Origin: Histomonas meleagridis | Taxonomy: Eukaryota > Parabasalia > Tritrichomonadida > Dientamoebidae | Direction: 5' to 3' | Length of the DNA: 64,000 bases | Assembly (NCBI GenBank): GCA_020186115.1 | Contig: WSYJ01000174.1 | Coordinates: 62,001 to 126,000 of the forward strand | Shown here: positions 39,469 through 49,490 of the stretch, piece after piece | Layout of the letters: each line of letters begins with the position of its first letter | Numbering within the stretch: position 1 is the first letter of the stretch | Made by a program: the position numbers and the translations under genes | Notes under the pieces: model-generated | Database searches by the model: none | The model's input: the letters and a program-made list of their open reading frames with translations, nothing else | What the model was told of the DNA's origin: nothing

Positions 39469-42306
39469 ATGACAGAATTCACATACCAAAGAGTTGTCAA
39501 CTTAAGGAAACAAATTGCCGATTACTCTGCGAAATATCAAAGCCTTTATCAGACATCTCAAGAGCTTGCGGCACAGATTCGACAACTTGATCAAAATCGT
39601 TCACAAGTGTATCCAACTTATCAAGCAATTTTCACAAGAAATAGTAATCTTGAAGAGTGGCAGAAACAAGTTCAAAACATACAAAAAATGATTATAGCAA
39701 CAGCTCAACAACAACAGCCACTTAAAGAATTAATCGAAATCCAATATCTAAATGATCAATATGGAGAAATCACAGCTGCTAACATCGATAGGAGACTTAT
39801 AGATGCATCTGGTTTACTTGCTCAGTATGATAATGAAGCAAACAATCTTCAAACGCAAAGAGAAAATATCTTAAATTCATGTCGACAATTACAAAATGAA
39901 ATTTCTGCCATCAAGCAAGATATGTTACCAATCAAGACACAAACGGAAGTAGATACCAAACGAACCAGAGAGAACAATCATAAGCTCAAAAAGCAAATTA
40001 CCGAATCTCGAATACAAAAATATCGAAAGTTAATCAACTTCAAAACCGGCCATTTAGAAGGTAGTAATAAAACCATTGAGTCAGAATCCTTATATGCGAT
40101 ATCAAAGCAAAAATATATTTCGCAAAAGAATGCTATTACTGCGCTTAACTATTCATACAGTCTTTTTAACCCAGTAGGACAATCCACAGACCTTCAAAAA
40201 GACCATTCAGATGAAATTACGAATATGATAGATAAGATCAAATCCACATTACCATTACCACCAGACCACAAAAACATCTACAAAGAGTCCACAGAGCTTA
40301 CCAATGTCTATCTTAACGATCGAGACAAACTTATTGATCAAATTGATCATCTCATGAAAGGACTTGATCAAATCAAAGTCATTGAGAACAAAGCATTAGC
40401 GCACATTGACACATATCAAACGCAGTATGAGATCAATAGTTTTGAGCAAAAGAAGCTTAAAGAAGAATGTAAACAAATTCACCAACAAAATGATATTCTT
40501 CAAGAAGAAATCGAAAACAAGAACAAAATCATTGCAGAGCAACAAAAGTATATCAAACAAATTGAAGAAGAGAACAAACGTATGGAGAATTATAGTTCCA
40601 TTGATAAACAAACCATTCAAGATCATAAGCTTAAACTGAATGAATTACGTGAACAACAAAAGCAATCACAAGAAAACTATCAACGTTCCAACACATTATT
40701 ACAAACGAAATCGAATGAATTACTTGAAAAGTTTTCGCAATTCAAGACGTTATTAGGGCAAAATGAATTTGCAGGAACATTTGATAAGTTATATAATGGA
40801 ATGCGGAATAAGATCAATGAAATCATGTCGCAAATGGTTCAACGTGAGAAAGAATGTCAACAATCACAAAAGATTCTCGAGTATCAATTATCATATGCAC
40901 ATCATTTAATGTCGAAAGGTAATTTAAGTCCACAAAATCGTATTACTAATTTAGAGTTTATTAATTATATTAATCCGGACTCATTAACAGTGACGAAACT
41001 TACACCAGGAGAAATCTTAATTATCGAAACAGCTGCGCCACATTTTGCATGTAATTCATTATTTTATCCAGAGAATGTTGATGATGTATATCCATTTACA
41101 TTATTCACTGCATTAATATATCGGAAAGAAGAGAACAATTTCTTAATGCATTTCTCGACATTAGAAAAGTTTGTATTAACAGCAATCCAAAAGTTTAATA
41201 GTAAAGAGAAACTTGTAATTAAACCAGAGAGTGAATCGATTAAAGAGAAGTTAATCTTTGGAGAATATCCATTAAATAAAGTTAAACCGGAAGCACAAAC
41301 AATTGATTTAATCTTCGAACGAACATTAAGTTATTTACGTGCGATTATGATCTTATCACCGAAGATGATTCAAGATGATAATATTAAATCAGATGTAAGT
41401 AATTTAATCAAACAAATTAATAATACACGTCCATCCGATTTATCACAAGAAATATTAAATGCTTATGAACCAACACAACAATATGAACGATCGAACAATA
41501 AAACAATTTTACGAAAACGAGCGACAGGTAAACAATCAGAACTAAATCAAGGCCGTCTATTTGAGCAACCACCATATACAGAACGAACTATTAACTTCCG
41601 ACCGAAAGAAGTTGTTAATAATAAGGACTTAACTTTGATATATAACTTAACGATTAGTGACAATGATTTTTGTGCGCATTTTAATTATTATCATTTTATC
41701 TTATATCGAGAAATTACAATTGAAGATTTGATATCATTCTTTAATGTTAATATGAGGACTACAAAGCCACCAAAGTCGATCAATGATTTCTTTAATGAAC
41801 AAAAGAGAATTAAAACTATAATCAAACATCAATTAAATGGTAATAATCCAAAAGCTTTCGACGCGTTTAGTCGTTGGTTAAATATTGCCGAAAAAGCACT
41901 TGAAACGTCGAACTTTTTCTTGTTTTCATCTATTTTAGAAGGCTCAAATGAAAGTAAAATATCCGAAATATTAAACACAAATGATAACGTTAATAATAAA
42001 ATGAAAGAAATCGCAAACGAAAAGTATAGTAACTTAAAGAGTATTAACGGAGACTTAAGTCAAATGAGACAATTATACGCCGACGCAAATACTTCGTATA
42101 AAATTCCGGATATTTCGCAGGCGTTGTTCATTAAGAAGATATTAAATAACGAGGAACTGAAGGAAAACTCAGAGCTGATACAAATGAAATCAATTAGAGA
42201 CGTAGCAATAGAAGCGCAGTTCTTCTTAATGGGGCAAAATTCGCCAGCGCCATCGTTCGAAATATGCAAAGAATTATATAAGGAAATAGTGAACTTGAAG
42301 CCCTAA
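39469..42306 (+). CDS. Long coiled-coil protein with possible RasGEF-like C-terminal domain
   Basis: The product is 945 residues. About 1-490 are almost continuous coiled coil (RKQIADYSAKYQSLYQTSQELAAQI..., EQKKLKEECKQIHQQNDILQEEIENKNKIIAEQQKYIKQIEEEN). Residues about 490-945 are globular and helical. Within that, SDNDFCAHFNYYHFILYREITIEDLI (about 730), FDAFSRWLNIAEKALETSNFFLFSSILEGSNESKI (about 800-833) and the following helices resemble the order of a CDC25-type RasGEF domain. There the corresponding region reads FNxxSxWV...IAxxxLxxxNFxxxxAIxxGLxxxxI. This is suggestive, not proven. No membrane segment. It may be a cytoskeletal or Ras-pathway scaffold. Confidence 0.75.
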   Translation: MTEFTYQRVVNLRKQIADYSAKYQSLYQTSQELAAQIRQLDQNRSQVYPTYQAIFTRNSNLEEWQKQVQNIQKMIIATAQQQQPLKELIEIQYLNDQYGEITAANIDRRLIDASGLLAQYDNEANNLQTQRENILNSCRQLQNEISAIKQDMLPIKTQTEVDTKRTRENNHKLKKQITESRIQKYRKLINFKTGHLEGSNKTIESESLYAISKQKYISQKNAITALNYSYSLFNPVGQSTDLQKDHSDEITNMIDKIKSTLPLPPDHKNIYKESTELTNVYLNDRDKLIDQIDHLMKGLDQIKVIENKALAHIDTYQTQYEINSFEQKKLKEECKQIHQQNDILQEEIENKNKIIAEQQKYIKQIEEENKRMENYSSIDKQTIQDHKLKLNELREQQKQSQENYQRSNTLLQTKSNELLEKFSQFKTLLGQNEFAGTFDKLYNGMRNKINEIMSQMVQREKECQQSQKILEYQLSYAHHLMSKGNLSPQNRITNLEFINYINPDSLTVTKLTPGEILIIETAAPHFACNSLFYPENVDDVYPFTLFTALIYRKEENNFLMHFSTLEKFVLTAIQKFNSKEKLVIKPESESIKEKLIFGEYPLNKVKPEAQTIDLIFERTLSYLRAIMILSPKMIQDDNIKSDVSNLIKQINNTRPSDLSQEILNAYEPTQQYERSNNKTILRKRATGKQSELNQGRLFEQPPYTERTINFRPKEVVNNKDLTLIYNLTISDNDFCAHFNYYHFILYREITIEDLISFFNVNMRTTKPPKSINDFFNEQKRIKTIIKHQLNGNNPKAFDAFSRWLNIAEKALETSNFFLFSSILEGSNESKISEILNTNDNVNNKMKEIANEKYSNLKSINGDLSQMRQLYADANTSYKIPDISQALFIKKILNNEELKENSELIQMKSIRDVAIEAQFFLMGQNSPAPSFEICKELYKEIVNLKP

Positions 42307-42689
42307 AATAAGTAAAAAGTCAAATGGAAATAACTTTTGTCGAATATGAAAATGTGTAAACACTTTCGTTCGTTATGAGTGAATACAGATTTCACTGAAG
42401 GATTTGGAGCGAAAAAAACAAAAAACATTCGAAAAAATGGTAATTTCTGAAGTTTACGTTTGACGGGAAAAAGTGCATCAGCTTAATGAATATATGGTGA
42501 GAAATTAATGTTGTAAAAAATGACTGCCTCTCATATTTTATTCATTGAAATGCTGTAGATGGAAATAATATTTATAGGGAAGCGATAATGTTTGTCATAA
42601 ATGTGAAGTTTGATTCAAAGAGTTGGTGAATATCAATGAATTAATATAGAAAATAAATAGAAAAAGAAAAAAAGAAGAAAGTCGTGCGT
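42307..42689. other. Intergenic
   Basis: No gene. It lies between the coiled-coil gene and the 3' end of the minus-strand ankyrin array, whose last module ends with a stop at 42690-42692. Confidence 0.5.
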
Positions 42690-44398
42690 TTATGCAAATG
42701 CACAGAAATGACTGTTCTTTGTATTTCCATTTTTAAGTAAATAAACTGTTTCTTTGTTGTTTTGTTTAGATGCTATAGTAATTGCTGTTCCAAATGTATT
42801 GAATAATTTCCATATGTTGTTTATAAATATCAAATTATTAAATCAAATATTATATAATATAAAAAAAGGTTTTGAATATTGACGTCTGTTTTATTATTTT
42901 CAAGAAGCAATTTAATTATTTCTGTATTATTTCTTTCAGATGCTTTCATAAGTGCTGTAAAATATAATTTGAATGATTTCCAAATAATGTTTTAAAATTT
43001 TAATATAATATAATGAATTTCAAAGAAAATAAATAAATATTTCGAACATTAACATCAATTTTTCCATGTCCAAGAAGTAACTTAACTATTTCTATAAAAC
43101 CAAATCGAGAAGCTTTGAAAAGCGCTGTTTCAAATAGATTAAATGATTTCCAAATATTATTTTGAAATAATAAATTTGTAAAATAAATTTTAAACAAAAT
43201 AAATAAATATCTTTTGCGTTAACATCAATTTTATTTTGTTCAATTAGTAAATTAACTACTGCAGTATGACCTTTTTCAGTTGCTTTAATTAGTGCTGTTG
43301 AAAATGTTTTATATGAATTTGAAATATTAATTTTAGATATTAAATTATTAAATTAAATATTAAATAAAACTAATAAATATCTTTTTCATTAATATTAAAT
43401 TTATTTTGCTCAAGAAGTAATTTAACTACATCCACATATCCATAAAAGGAAGCAAGCATAAGTTCTGTATTAAATATTTTGAGAAAATTCCAAATTTTTT
43501 TTGAGAATATTAAATCAATAAAGAAAATACTAAACAAAATAAATAAATATCTTTTACATTGACTTCAATTCCTTTTTGTTCAAGAAGCAATTTAACTATA
43601 TCTACATGACCATGAGAAGAAGCCATCATTAAAGCTGTCCAAAATTATTTAAATAATTTCCAAATGCTTTATTAAAATCCAATATTAATATAATAAATTT
43701 TAAAAGAAACAAACAAATATCTTTAGCATTAATATCAATACCTTTTTGTTCAAGAAGCAATTTAACTATATCTGTACATCCATTTTCAGCTGCAACCATA
43801 AGTGTTGTCCAAAATATTTTAAACCAACTTCAAATATTATTTTGAAACATAAAATAATTAAAACATATTTCAAATAAAATTAATGAAAATTTTTAGCATT
43901 AATATCAATTCCTTTTTGTTCAAGGAGTAATTGGATCACACCAACGTTATCTTTAAAAGCTGAATTTATAAGTGCTGTATATAATAATTTGAATAAATTC
44001 CAAATATTCTTTTAAAATAAAAAGTTATTAAAACAAATTTTAAGTAAAATTAAAAAATATTTTTAACATTAACATCAACTCCCATTTCCAAAAGTAATTT
44101 AACTATATCACAATTACCATTTTCTGCTGAAATTATAAGTATTGTATTAAATAACACAAATAATTTCCAAATACTCTTAAAAAATATTAAATATTATAGT
44201 CAAATTCTGAATAAAACATATAAATATCAACTTCATCAATGTTAACTTGTTCTTGTTCAAGAAGTAATACCACTAATTCTAATCTTCCTTTAGCAAATGC
44301 ATGAATAAGAGGTGTTTGAAGCAATGAAAACAATTTCCAAATATTAATTTAAAACATCAATTTATTTAAATAAAATTTGAATGAAATATATAATCATC
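42690..44398 (-). repeat. Ankyrin-module array with constant 83-nt spacers (10 spacers, 170-nt period)
   Basis: Read on the minus strand after the gene at 44366-45433, ten 83-nt spacers alternate with ten ankyrin modules. Spacers start at 42789, 42959, 43129, 43299, 43469, 43639, 43809, 43979, 44146 and 44316. Nine modules follow the pattern T-A-L-x-x-A-S-x-x-x-x-x-x-E-I-V-K-L-L-L-E-Q-x-G-I-D-I-N-A-K. Eight of these are 29 codons and one is 28 codons, and all are open. The final module (42690-42788) ends in a stop after HFCAFA. Spacers carry stops in several frames and are 2 modulo 3, so the modules cannot be read continuously. No GTATGT or ACTAAC signals occur in the spacers. The modules look selected as protein; the spacers look like non-canonical introns or cassette linkers. 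Confidence 0.9.
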
Positions 44399-45433
44399 TT
44401 TATTGTTAAAATTAACTTTAATTCCTATTTCTTCAAGTAAAAATTTACATAGTGAAAAATTAATATATTCTTTTGTTGGAAACAAAAACAAATTAATGAG
44501 TTGAAAATGAAAAATATCAGAAATTTTGTTTTCATAAATATATTTAAAGATATCATTTCGATAATATTCAATAGCAACTTCATATGCATTTTTAAATGAT
44601 GAATGATTTTGTTCACATAAATGAAATATCTCTAAATTTCCACCTGAAACTGCATATTTACCTGTATTTTCTGATTTAGCTCCATTCATAAGTAAATATT
44701 TAAAACATTTGACTGATGAAAAAAATGCTGCATAATCAATTAATGTAACAACATTTTTCTTATTAACAAATGAATATCTTTCATAAAGTGATGGTTCGAT
44801 TGCTTGATTAAAATTAAAATTTTGTTGTGATGATATTTCTTGAAGTTTTTCTATTTCATCATTTCGAATTATTTTCGCAATTTCATTCGGATTTACTCCT
44901 TCTTTAATTAATTTCTTATGAAGTTCCCAATCATTCTTTTGTAGTTCTTTTATATTACTTGAGAAATTTCTTGAAAATGGAATATCTCTATCATTTAACA
45001 TTTTATCTAAAAATTCTTTGGTTGAATAATGTGCGAAATAAAAAGTTTCTTTATACATAACCAAATCTGACGATATTAGACCTAAATTAATCATTCTATC
45101 AAGAAGAAAATAAGACTCTTGTGAATCTAATTTTAAAAGGAAATTTGCAAATGATTTTATTAATTTATAATTATTTCCTCCAATTTCTTTTTCGATTTTA
45201 TTCATGTAATTAAAATAAATATTATAGTCTTTCATTTGTGAAATAAATGATGAATAAATCATTCTAATAAATGCAAGGCTTGAACAAAGTGAAAAATTAT
45301 CTTTAATGATATTCATTGTATTTTCAAAAGATATATCAATATTATCATCATTCAAGTTAAAAATAATTTCTTCGAGAGACTCTAATGCTTGTTTGTATTT
45401 GCTTAATAAATCAGGTTTTTTGCTTTCTTCCAT
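44366..45433 (-). CDS. DUF3447/ankyrin protein (5' open part of the minus-strand ankyrin gene)
   Basis: The open frame from ATG 45433 (MEESKKPDLL; ten codons upstream are open but start with TTG) gives 355 residues. The N-terminal half is helical, then comes NDWELHKKLIKEGVNPNEIAKIIRNDEIEKLQEISSQ and the DUF3447 block TLIDYAAFFSSVKCFKYLLMNGAKSENTGKYAVSGGNLEIFHLCE. The last ankyrin-like unit ends KVNFNNKD at the first 83-nt spacer; the frame then runs 10 codons into the spacer and stops. If the spacers are removed from mRNA the protein continues through ten more ankyrin modules to the stop at 42690. DUF3447 proteins are a large trichomonad family of unknown role. Its near twin is at 46368. Confidence 0.85.
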   Translation of the reverse strand: MEESKKPDLLSKYKQALESLEEIIFNLNDDNIDISFENTMNIIKDNFSLCSSLAFIRMIYSSFISQMKDYNIYFNYMNKIEKEIGGNNYKLIKSFANFLLKLDSQESYFLLDRMINLGLISSDLVMYKETFYFAHYSTKEFLDKMLNDRDIPFSRNFSSNIKELQKNDWELHKKLIKEGVNPNEIAKIIRNDEIEKLQEISSQQNFNFNQAIEPSLYERYSFVNKKNVVTLIDYAAFFSSVKCFKYLLMNGAKSENTGKYAVSGGNLEIFHLCEQNHSSFKNAYEVAIEYYRNDIFKYIYENKISDIFHFQLINLFLFPTKEYINFSLCKFLLEEIGIKVNFNNKDDYIFHSNFI

Positions 45434-46367
45434 TTTGCGATAATTTTTTTGGGCTATATTCAAAAATTACGGTTTGTAGATAATTTATATTCAATTAAAA
45501 ATGGGCAAAAAATAATTCAACTTGATTAAGCTGTGGTGTTTAATGCAAAAAAACTAACATTAATACATTTCAAACAGATCAATGAATTCAACTAAAAACA
45601 AGTGATATATGGTTTATTAATATTATCGAGTTATATAAAAATTCCATTCTGAAAGTTTCTCTTTTACTAGTCGAAATCCTTCATTTCACCAAATTTTCAT
45701 TTAATTACTTATCAAAAATACATCATATAATAAAAGAATATATTGTTATGAGATCATTTATGTAAATATTTCTTGAATATTCCTTTTAAACATTAAGATA
45801 TGATTTATCTCATCTTCCTTTTCATGTTTATTCAAAAAGTGAATTTTGATTTCTACAGCGGTTACTTAGTGACAATTTCTTTCTTTCATCAAGCTTTATA
45901 CAATAAGGCAACTCATTTTGAGAATTCAAAAAATTATCCATGTTGGGTAAAATCGTATATCCAAGTATACAATCAGATTACACTTGCTGAATTAAAAAAT
46001 ATAAAAAAATATTGTTCACGTTTTAATATTTAAATGTAACATTCAAAATGTACTTATTATAGTTTGCCCTTGAGCTCACAAGTGACGCAAAAATCGTGTC
46101 ATAGTGAAACAAACTAAGTCAAAATACCCATCCATTTTTTGACTTCTTAAATGGCCACATATTGATTATTGCCATTTTGAGCCTCAAATATTTGTATTTA
46201 TTAAATTGTAAATCCTGTTATTCAAAAATTCACAACTTTATTGTCATTCAAAAATTTGGCTCTTTCTTCGTGGGTTCCCAAAATATGTAAAGCTTTACAA
46301 AAGTCGAATTTATAACAAATCTAAAAATGTTCAAAAAGTTCTAATTTTTTCTCCCATTTTTTCCTTA
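45434..46367. other. Divergent upstream region of two ankyrin genes
   Basis: About 930 bp shared by the two divergent DUF3447/ankyrin genes. The segment at 45488-45572 is repeated at 48848-48940 in the same orientation. A 77-codon frame at 45800-46033 shows no motif. No other gene. Confidence 0.5.
45488..45572. repeat. Copy A of an ~85-bp duplicated upstream block
   Basis: The block containing AAAAATGGGCAAAAAATAAT and TTAAGCTGTGGTGTTTAATG lies just upstream of the minus-strand ankyrin gene. It recurs at 48848-48940 with most bases conserved and in the same orientation. It probably contains the promoter of the minus-strand gene. Confidence 0.75.
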
Positions 46368-47615
46368 ATGGGAATATCTTCAAGTCAAAATATCGAAGAA
46401 CAATTTAAACAAGACACTGAAACAGAAGAAAGTCAGGATATAATTTCACCCAAAGAATGTATCCAAAATTTACAACTGCTTGAAAAGTATATTTTTTCAT
46501 TAAATGAAAACAATATTCAAGAGACATCTGAATCAACAATGAAATTATTTAATAAAAGTTTCCCATATTCATGGCACCTTGTAATTTGTCGATTAATATT
46601 TGCTTCTTTTATTTCACAAAGAAAAAGCATTAACATATTTTTAGATTATTTAAAACTAATCGATAAAAAAGAAGAAGAAATATTCGATCAAAGCTTTGAT
46701 AGAATTCTTAATGTATTAACACAATTCATTCTTACATTAAATTCACGCGAATCTGATTACGTTTTAATGAAAATGTATGAACAAAACATAGTTAATCAAA
46801 GCATTCTAAAAAGAAAAAGATCAATTTATTTTGCACAATTTTTATCCGATGAAACATTCAAAATGATCCAATATAATGAAATTAATTGGAATTTTAAGAA
46901 TGTTATAAAAAATGTCAAAGAAAATGATTGGGAACTTCATAAGAAATTAATTAAAGAAGGACATAATCCAAATGAAATTGCGAAAATAATTCGAAATGAT
47001 GAAATAGAAAAACTTCAAGAAATATCATCACAAAATAATTTTGATTTTGATCAAATAATCGAACCATCACTTTATGAAAGATATTCATTTATTAATGAAG
47101 AAAATGTTTCGTTAATTGATTATGCAGCATTTTTTGGAGCAATTCAATGTTTTAAATATTTACTTATGAACAATGCAAATGTAGAAAACACAGGTAAATA
47201 TGCAATTGCAGGTGGAAATCTTGAAATTATTCATTTATGTCAGCAAAGTTGTGCAAAATTTAAAGATACATATGAAACAGCAATTCAATTTCATCAAAAT
47301 GATGCTTTTAATTATCTTTATGAAAATAAAATTGAAGAAATTAATAATTTAAATTATTTAGGAATTAGGTGTATTAAATATGATAATTATGAAATCTTTT
47401 CATTTTTGGAAAATGAGGGAATGGAAGTAGATACTATCATTATTAACGAAACAATAAGAACTGGAAACATATTCTTTGCTAATTATTTTCTTGAAGGAAA
47501 AAGTTATCCAAAAAATAGCTTTTTTTTAAGTTTGAATTCAAGAAATGTTGAATTCATACAATATTTAATTAAGAAAAAAGGATTTAATATTAATGAAAGA
47601 GATTTTCATGTTTGA
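46368..47615 (+). CDS. DUF3447/ankyrin protein, myristoylable N-terminus (5' open part of plus-strand ankyrin gene)
   Basis: The 415-residue open frame starts MGISSSQNIEEQ, a good N-myristoylation context (Gly2, Ser6). It shares with the minus-strand twin the segments NDWELHKKLIKEG.NPNEIAKIIRNDEIEKLQEISSQ and IEPSLYERYSFIN, then the DUF3447 block SLIDYAAFFGAIQCFKYLLMNNANVENTGKYAIAGGNLEIIHLCQ. Further ankyrin-like units follow to YLIKKKGFNINERD. There the frame enters a 49-nt spacer and stops within four codons. Downstream modules (47650-48735) would extend it by seven ankyrin repeats if the spacers were removed. The two genes are an inverted duplicate pair. Confidence 0.85.
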   Translation: MGISSSQNIEEQFKQDTETEESQDIISPKECIQNLQLLEKYIFSLNENNIQETSESTMKLFNKSFPYSWHLVICRLIFASFISQRKSINIFLDYLKLIDKKEEEIFDQSFDRILNVLTQFILTLNSRESDYVLMKMYEQNIVNQSILKRKRSIYFAQFLSDETFKMIQYNEINWNFKNVIKNVKENDWELHKKLIKEGHNPNEIAKIIRNDEIEKLQEISSQNNFDFDQIIEPSLYERYSFINEENVSLIDYAAFFGAIQCFKYLLMNNANVENTGKYAIAGGNLEIIHLCQQSCAKFKDTYETAIQFHQNDAFNYLYENKIEEINNLNYLGIRCIKYDNYEIFSFLENEGMEVDTIIINETIRTGNIFFANYFLEGKSYPKNSFFLSLNSRNVEFIQYLIKKKGFNINERDFHV

Positions 47616-48735
47616 ATATAATTTTTAATATTTTATTTTAATTTTTTTTACACCTCTTATGTTTTGTACTCAAAATAATTATAGTGAAACAGTTAAATTA
47701 CTTCTTGAACAAGAAGGAATTGATATTAATGCTAAGAATAATTATTTGTTTTATTTAATATTTATTAATATTTTTATATTTCTAAATATTATTTAGAAAT
47801 TATTTAAATGATTCCAAACAGCACTTACTTTGGCATCTAAAGGAGGTAACATAGAAATAGTTAAATTACTTCTTGAACATGAAGGAATTGATATTAATGC
47901 TAAAGAGATTTATTTATTTTATTTTATATTTGTTTGCATAATTTAATATTTCAAAATAATATTTGGAAAATATTTAAAATATTTAATACAGCACTTAATT
48001 GGGCATCTGAAAATGATTATACAGAAATAATTAAACTACTACTTGAACATGAAGGAATTGATATTAATTCTAAAGATATTTATTTATTTTATTTAGATTT
48101 TATATTAATAATTTCATATTTCAAAATAATATTCGGAAATTATTTAAAATATTTTGGACATTACTTATGAGAGCATCTATAAATGGTTATACAGAAATAG
48201 TTAAATTACTTCTTGAACAAAATAGAATTGATATTAATGCTAAAGATATTTATTTGTTTTATTATATGTTTATTTTAATAATTTTATATTTCAAAATAAT
48301 ATTCAGAAATTATTTAAATTATTTAGAACAGCACTTATGAATGCTTCAGAAAGGGGTCATACAAAATAGTTGAATTACTTCTTGAAAAAAAGGGAATTGA
48401 TATTAATGCTAAAAACATTTATTTATTTTATTTAGATTTTATATTAGTAATTTGGCGTTTCAATATATTATTCGGAAATTGTTTGAATTTTTTTATACAG
48501 CACTTATGTTAGCAACCAAAGAATGTAAAACAGAAATAATTGAATTACTTATTAAACAAAAAGGAATTGATGTTAATGCTCAAGATATTTCTTTATTTTA
48601 TTTAAATTTTATATTAATAATTTGATGTTTTGAAATAATATTTGGAAAAAATTTAAAATATTTAAAACAGTACTCGATTATGCAATCAGAGGAGGTTACA
48701 TAGAAATATATCATTACTTGAAAAGAAATTATTGA
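47601..48735 (+). repeat. Ankyrin-module array with 83-nt spacers, plus strand
   Basis: Modules start with ACA (Thr) at 47650, 47818, 47988, 48158, 48328, 48497 and 48667. Spacers are 49, 81, 83, 83, 83, 83 and 83 nt. Modules read T-A-L-x-x-A-S...EIVKLLLEHEGIDINAK, 29 codons each. The one at 48328 is 86 nt because of a single-base deletion that breaks it. The last, from 48667, ends EIYHYLKRNY and a stop (48733-48735). It has the same design as the minus array, but with one lesion. Confidence 0.88.
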
Positions 48736-49133
48736 GTAAAAATAGTTAGGAAATGATGAAAACAATAAGAAGATTCGTGTTTAGTATTTTCTTTTCCATA
48801 ACTATTAGAATAATAAATACTTCCACTTATTCAATTTTATACATAACTATTCAATAAAAAATGGGCAAAAAAATAATACAACTTTATTAAGCTGTGGCGT
48901 TTAATGTAAGAAACGATAAAAGTTAACTTTAATACATTTTATAAGTGAATTAAATATATAATATCAATTTATTGAAAAAAAGTATCATAATATAGAGTGT
49001 TCGGAAAGCCTTTAGGTTCCCAAAACAGGGGAGACATTTTTGGCTTAATTTATTTTAATAATGCATAAATTGTGTTGTTAATATTTAGATTTATTGTTTA
49101 TTAGTGTGAATGTACCATATGAATTACTATTTA
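48736..49133. other. Intergenic with duplicated block
   Basis: Contains copy B of the upstream block (48848-48940). No gene seen. Confidence 0.5.
48848..48940. repeat. Copy B of the ~85-bp duplicated upstream block
   Basis: Matches 45488-45572 in the same orientation (AAAAATGGGCAAAAAAATAAT, TTAAGCTGTGGCGTTTAATG). Here it lies downstream of the plus-strand array with no leftward gene attached, so it marks an old duplication junction. Confidence 0.75.
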
Positions 49134-49490
49134 TTATACCGACATTTTATTTTTATGAAGTGTATTATAATGATATGTAACTTCATAACTAACATTTTCG
49201 AATTTAAATTGATAACTACCAGTACCATAAAATCGTAAAGAAAAGTTAGACATTGGTGAATGAATCCACTTGTAGGTATATGTTTAATATGATTGTGTGG
49301 TAATATGCAAAAGTTTTAATTCTTTAGCAATAGGAGAACCAGATCCTGAAACTTGAAAATAAACGCGATTCCCCATTGCCAAAGCAAAATCAAAAGATAT
49401 TGTGATCTCATCACATGCATTACCAGGCTGCCTGGTGTATGGTTCACTCTCGAGTGAATAAGAATTTTTGACCAGTATCTGAATCTCCAT
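49134..49490 (-). pseudogene. Relic of an unknown beta-rich protein
   Basis: From ATG 49490 a frame reads MEIQILVKNSYSLESEPYTRQPGNACDEITISFDFALAMGNRVYFQVSG to a TAA at 49284. In the same frame it continues YKWIHSPMSNFSLRFYGTGSYQFKFENVSYEVTYHYNTL to a second stop at 49134. Upstream a different frame reads SLDGDSDTGQKFLFTRE, suggesting a frameshift at the 5' side too. The protein-like wording on both sides of the stop indicates a broken gene. No family recognised. Confidence 0.5.

Noticed and set aside
42789-44398. Ankyrin spacers as ordinary spliceosomal introns
   Set aside because: None has GTATGT or an ACTAACACAYAG-type acceptor, and no conserved GT at the left border; only a non-canonical mechanism would fit.
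42690-48735. Regular 170-nt repeats considered as a CRISPR-like array
   Set aside because: Period too long, the repeats encode ankyrin modules, spacers are homologous to each other rather than unique, and the host is a eukaryote.
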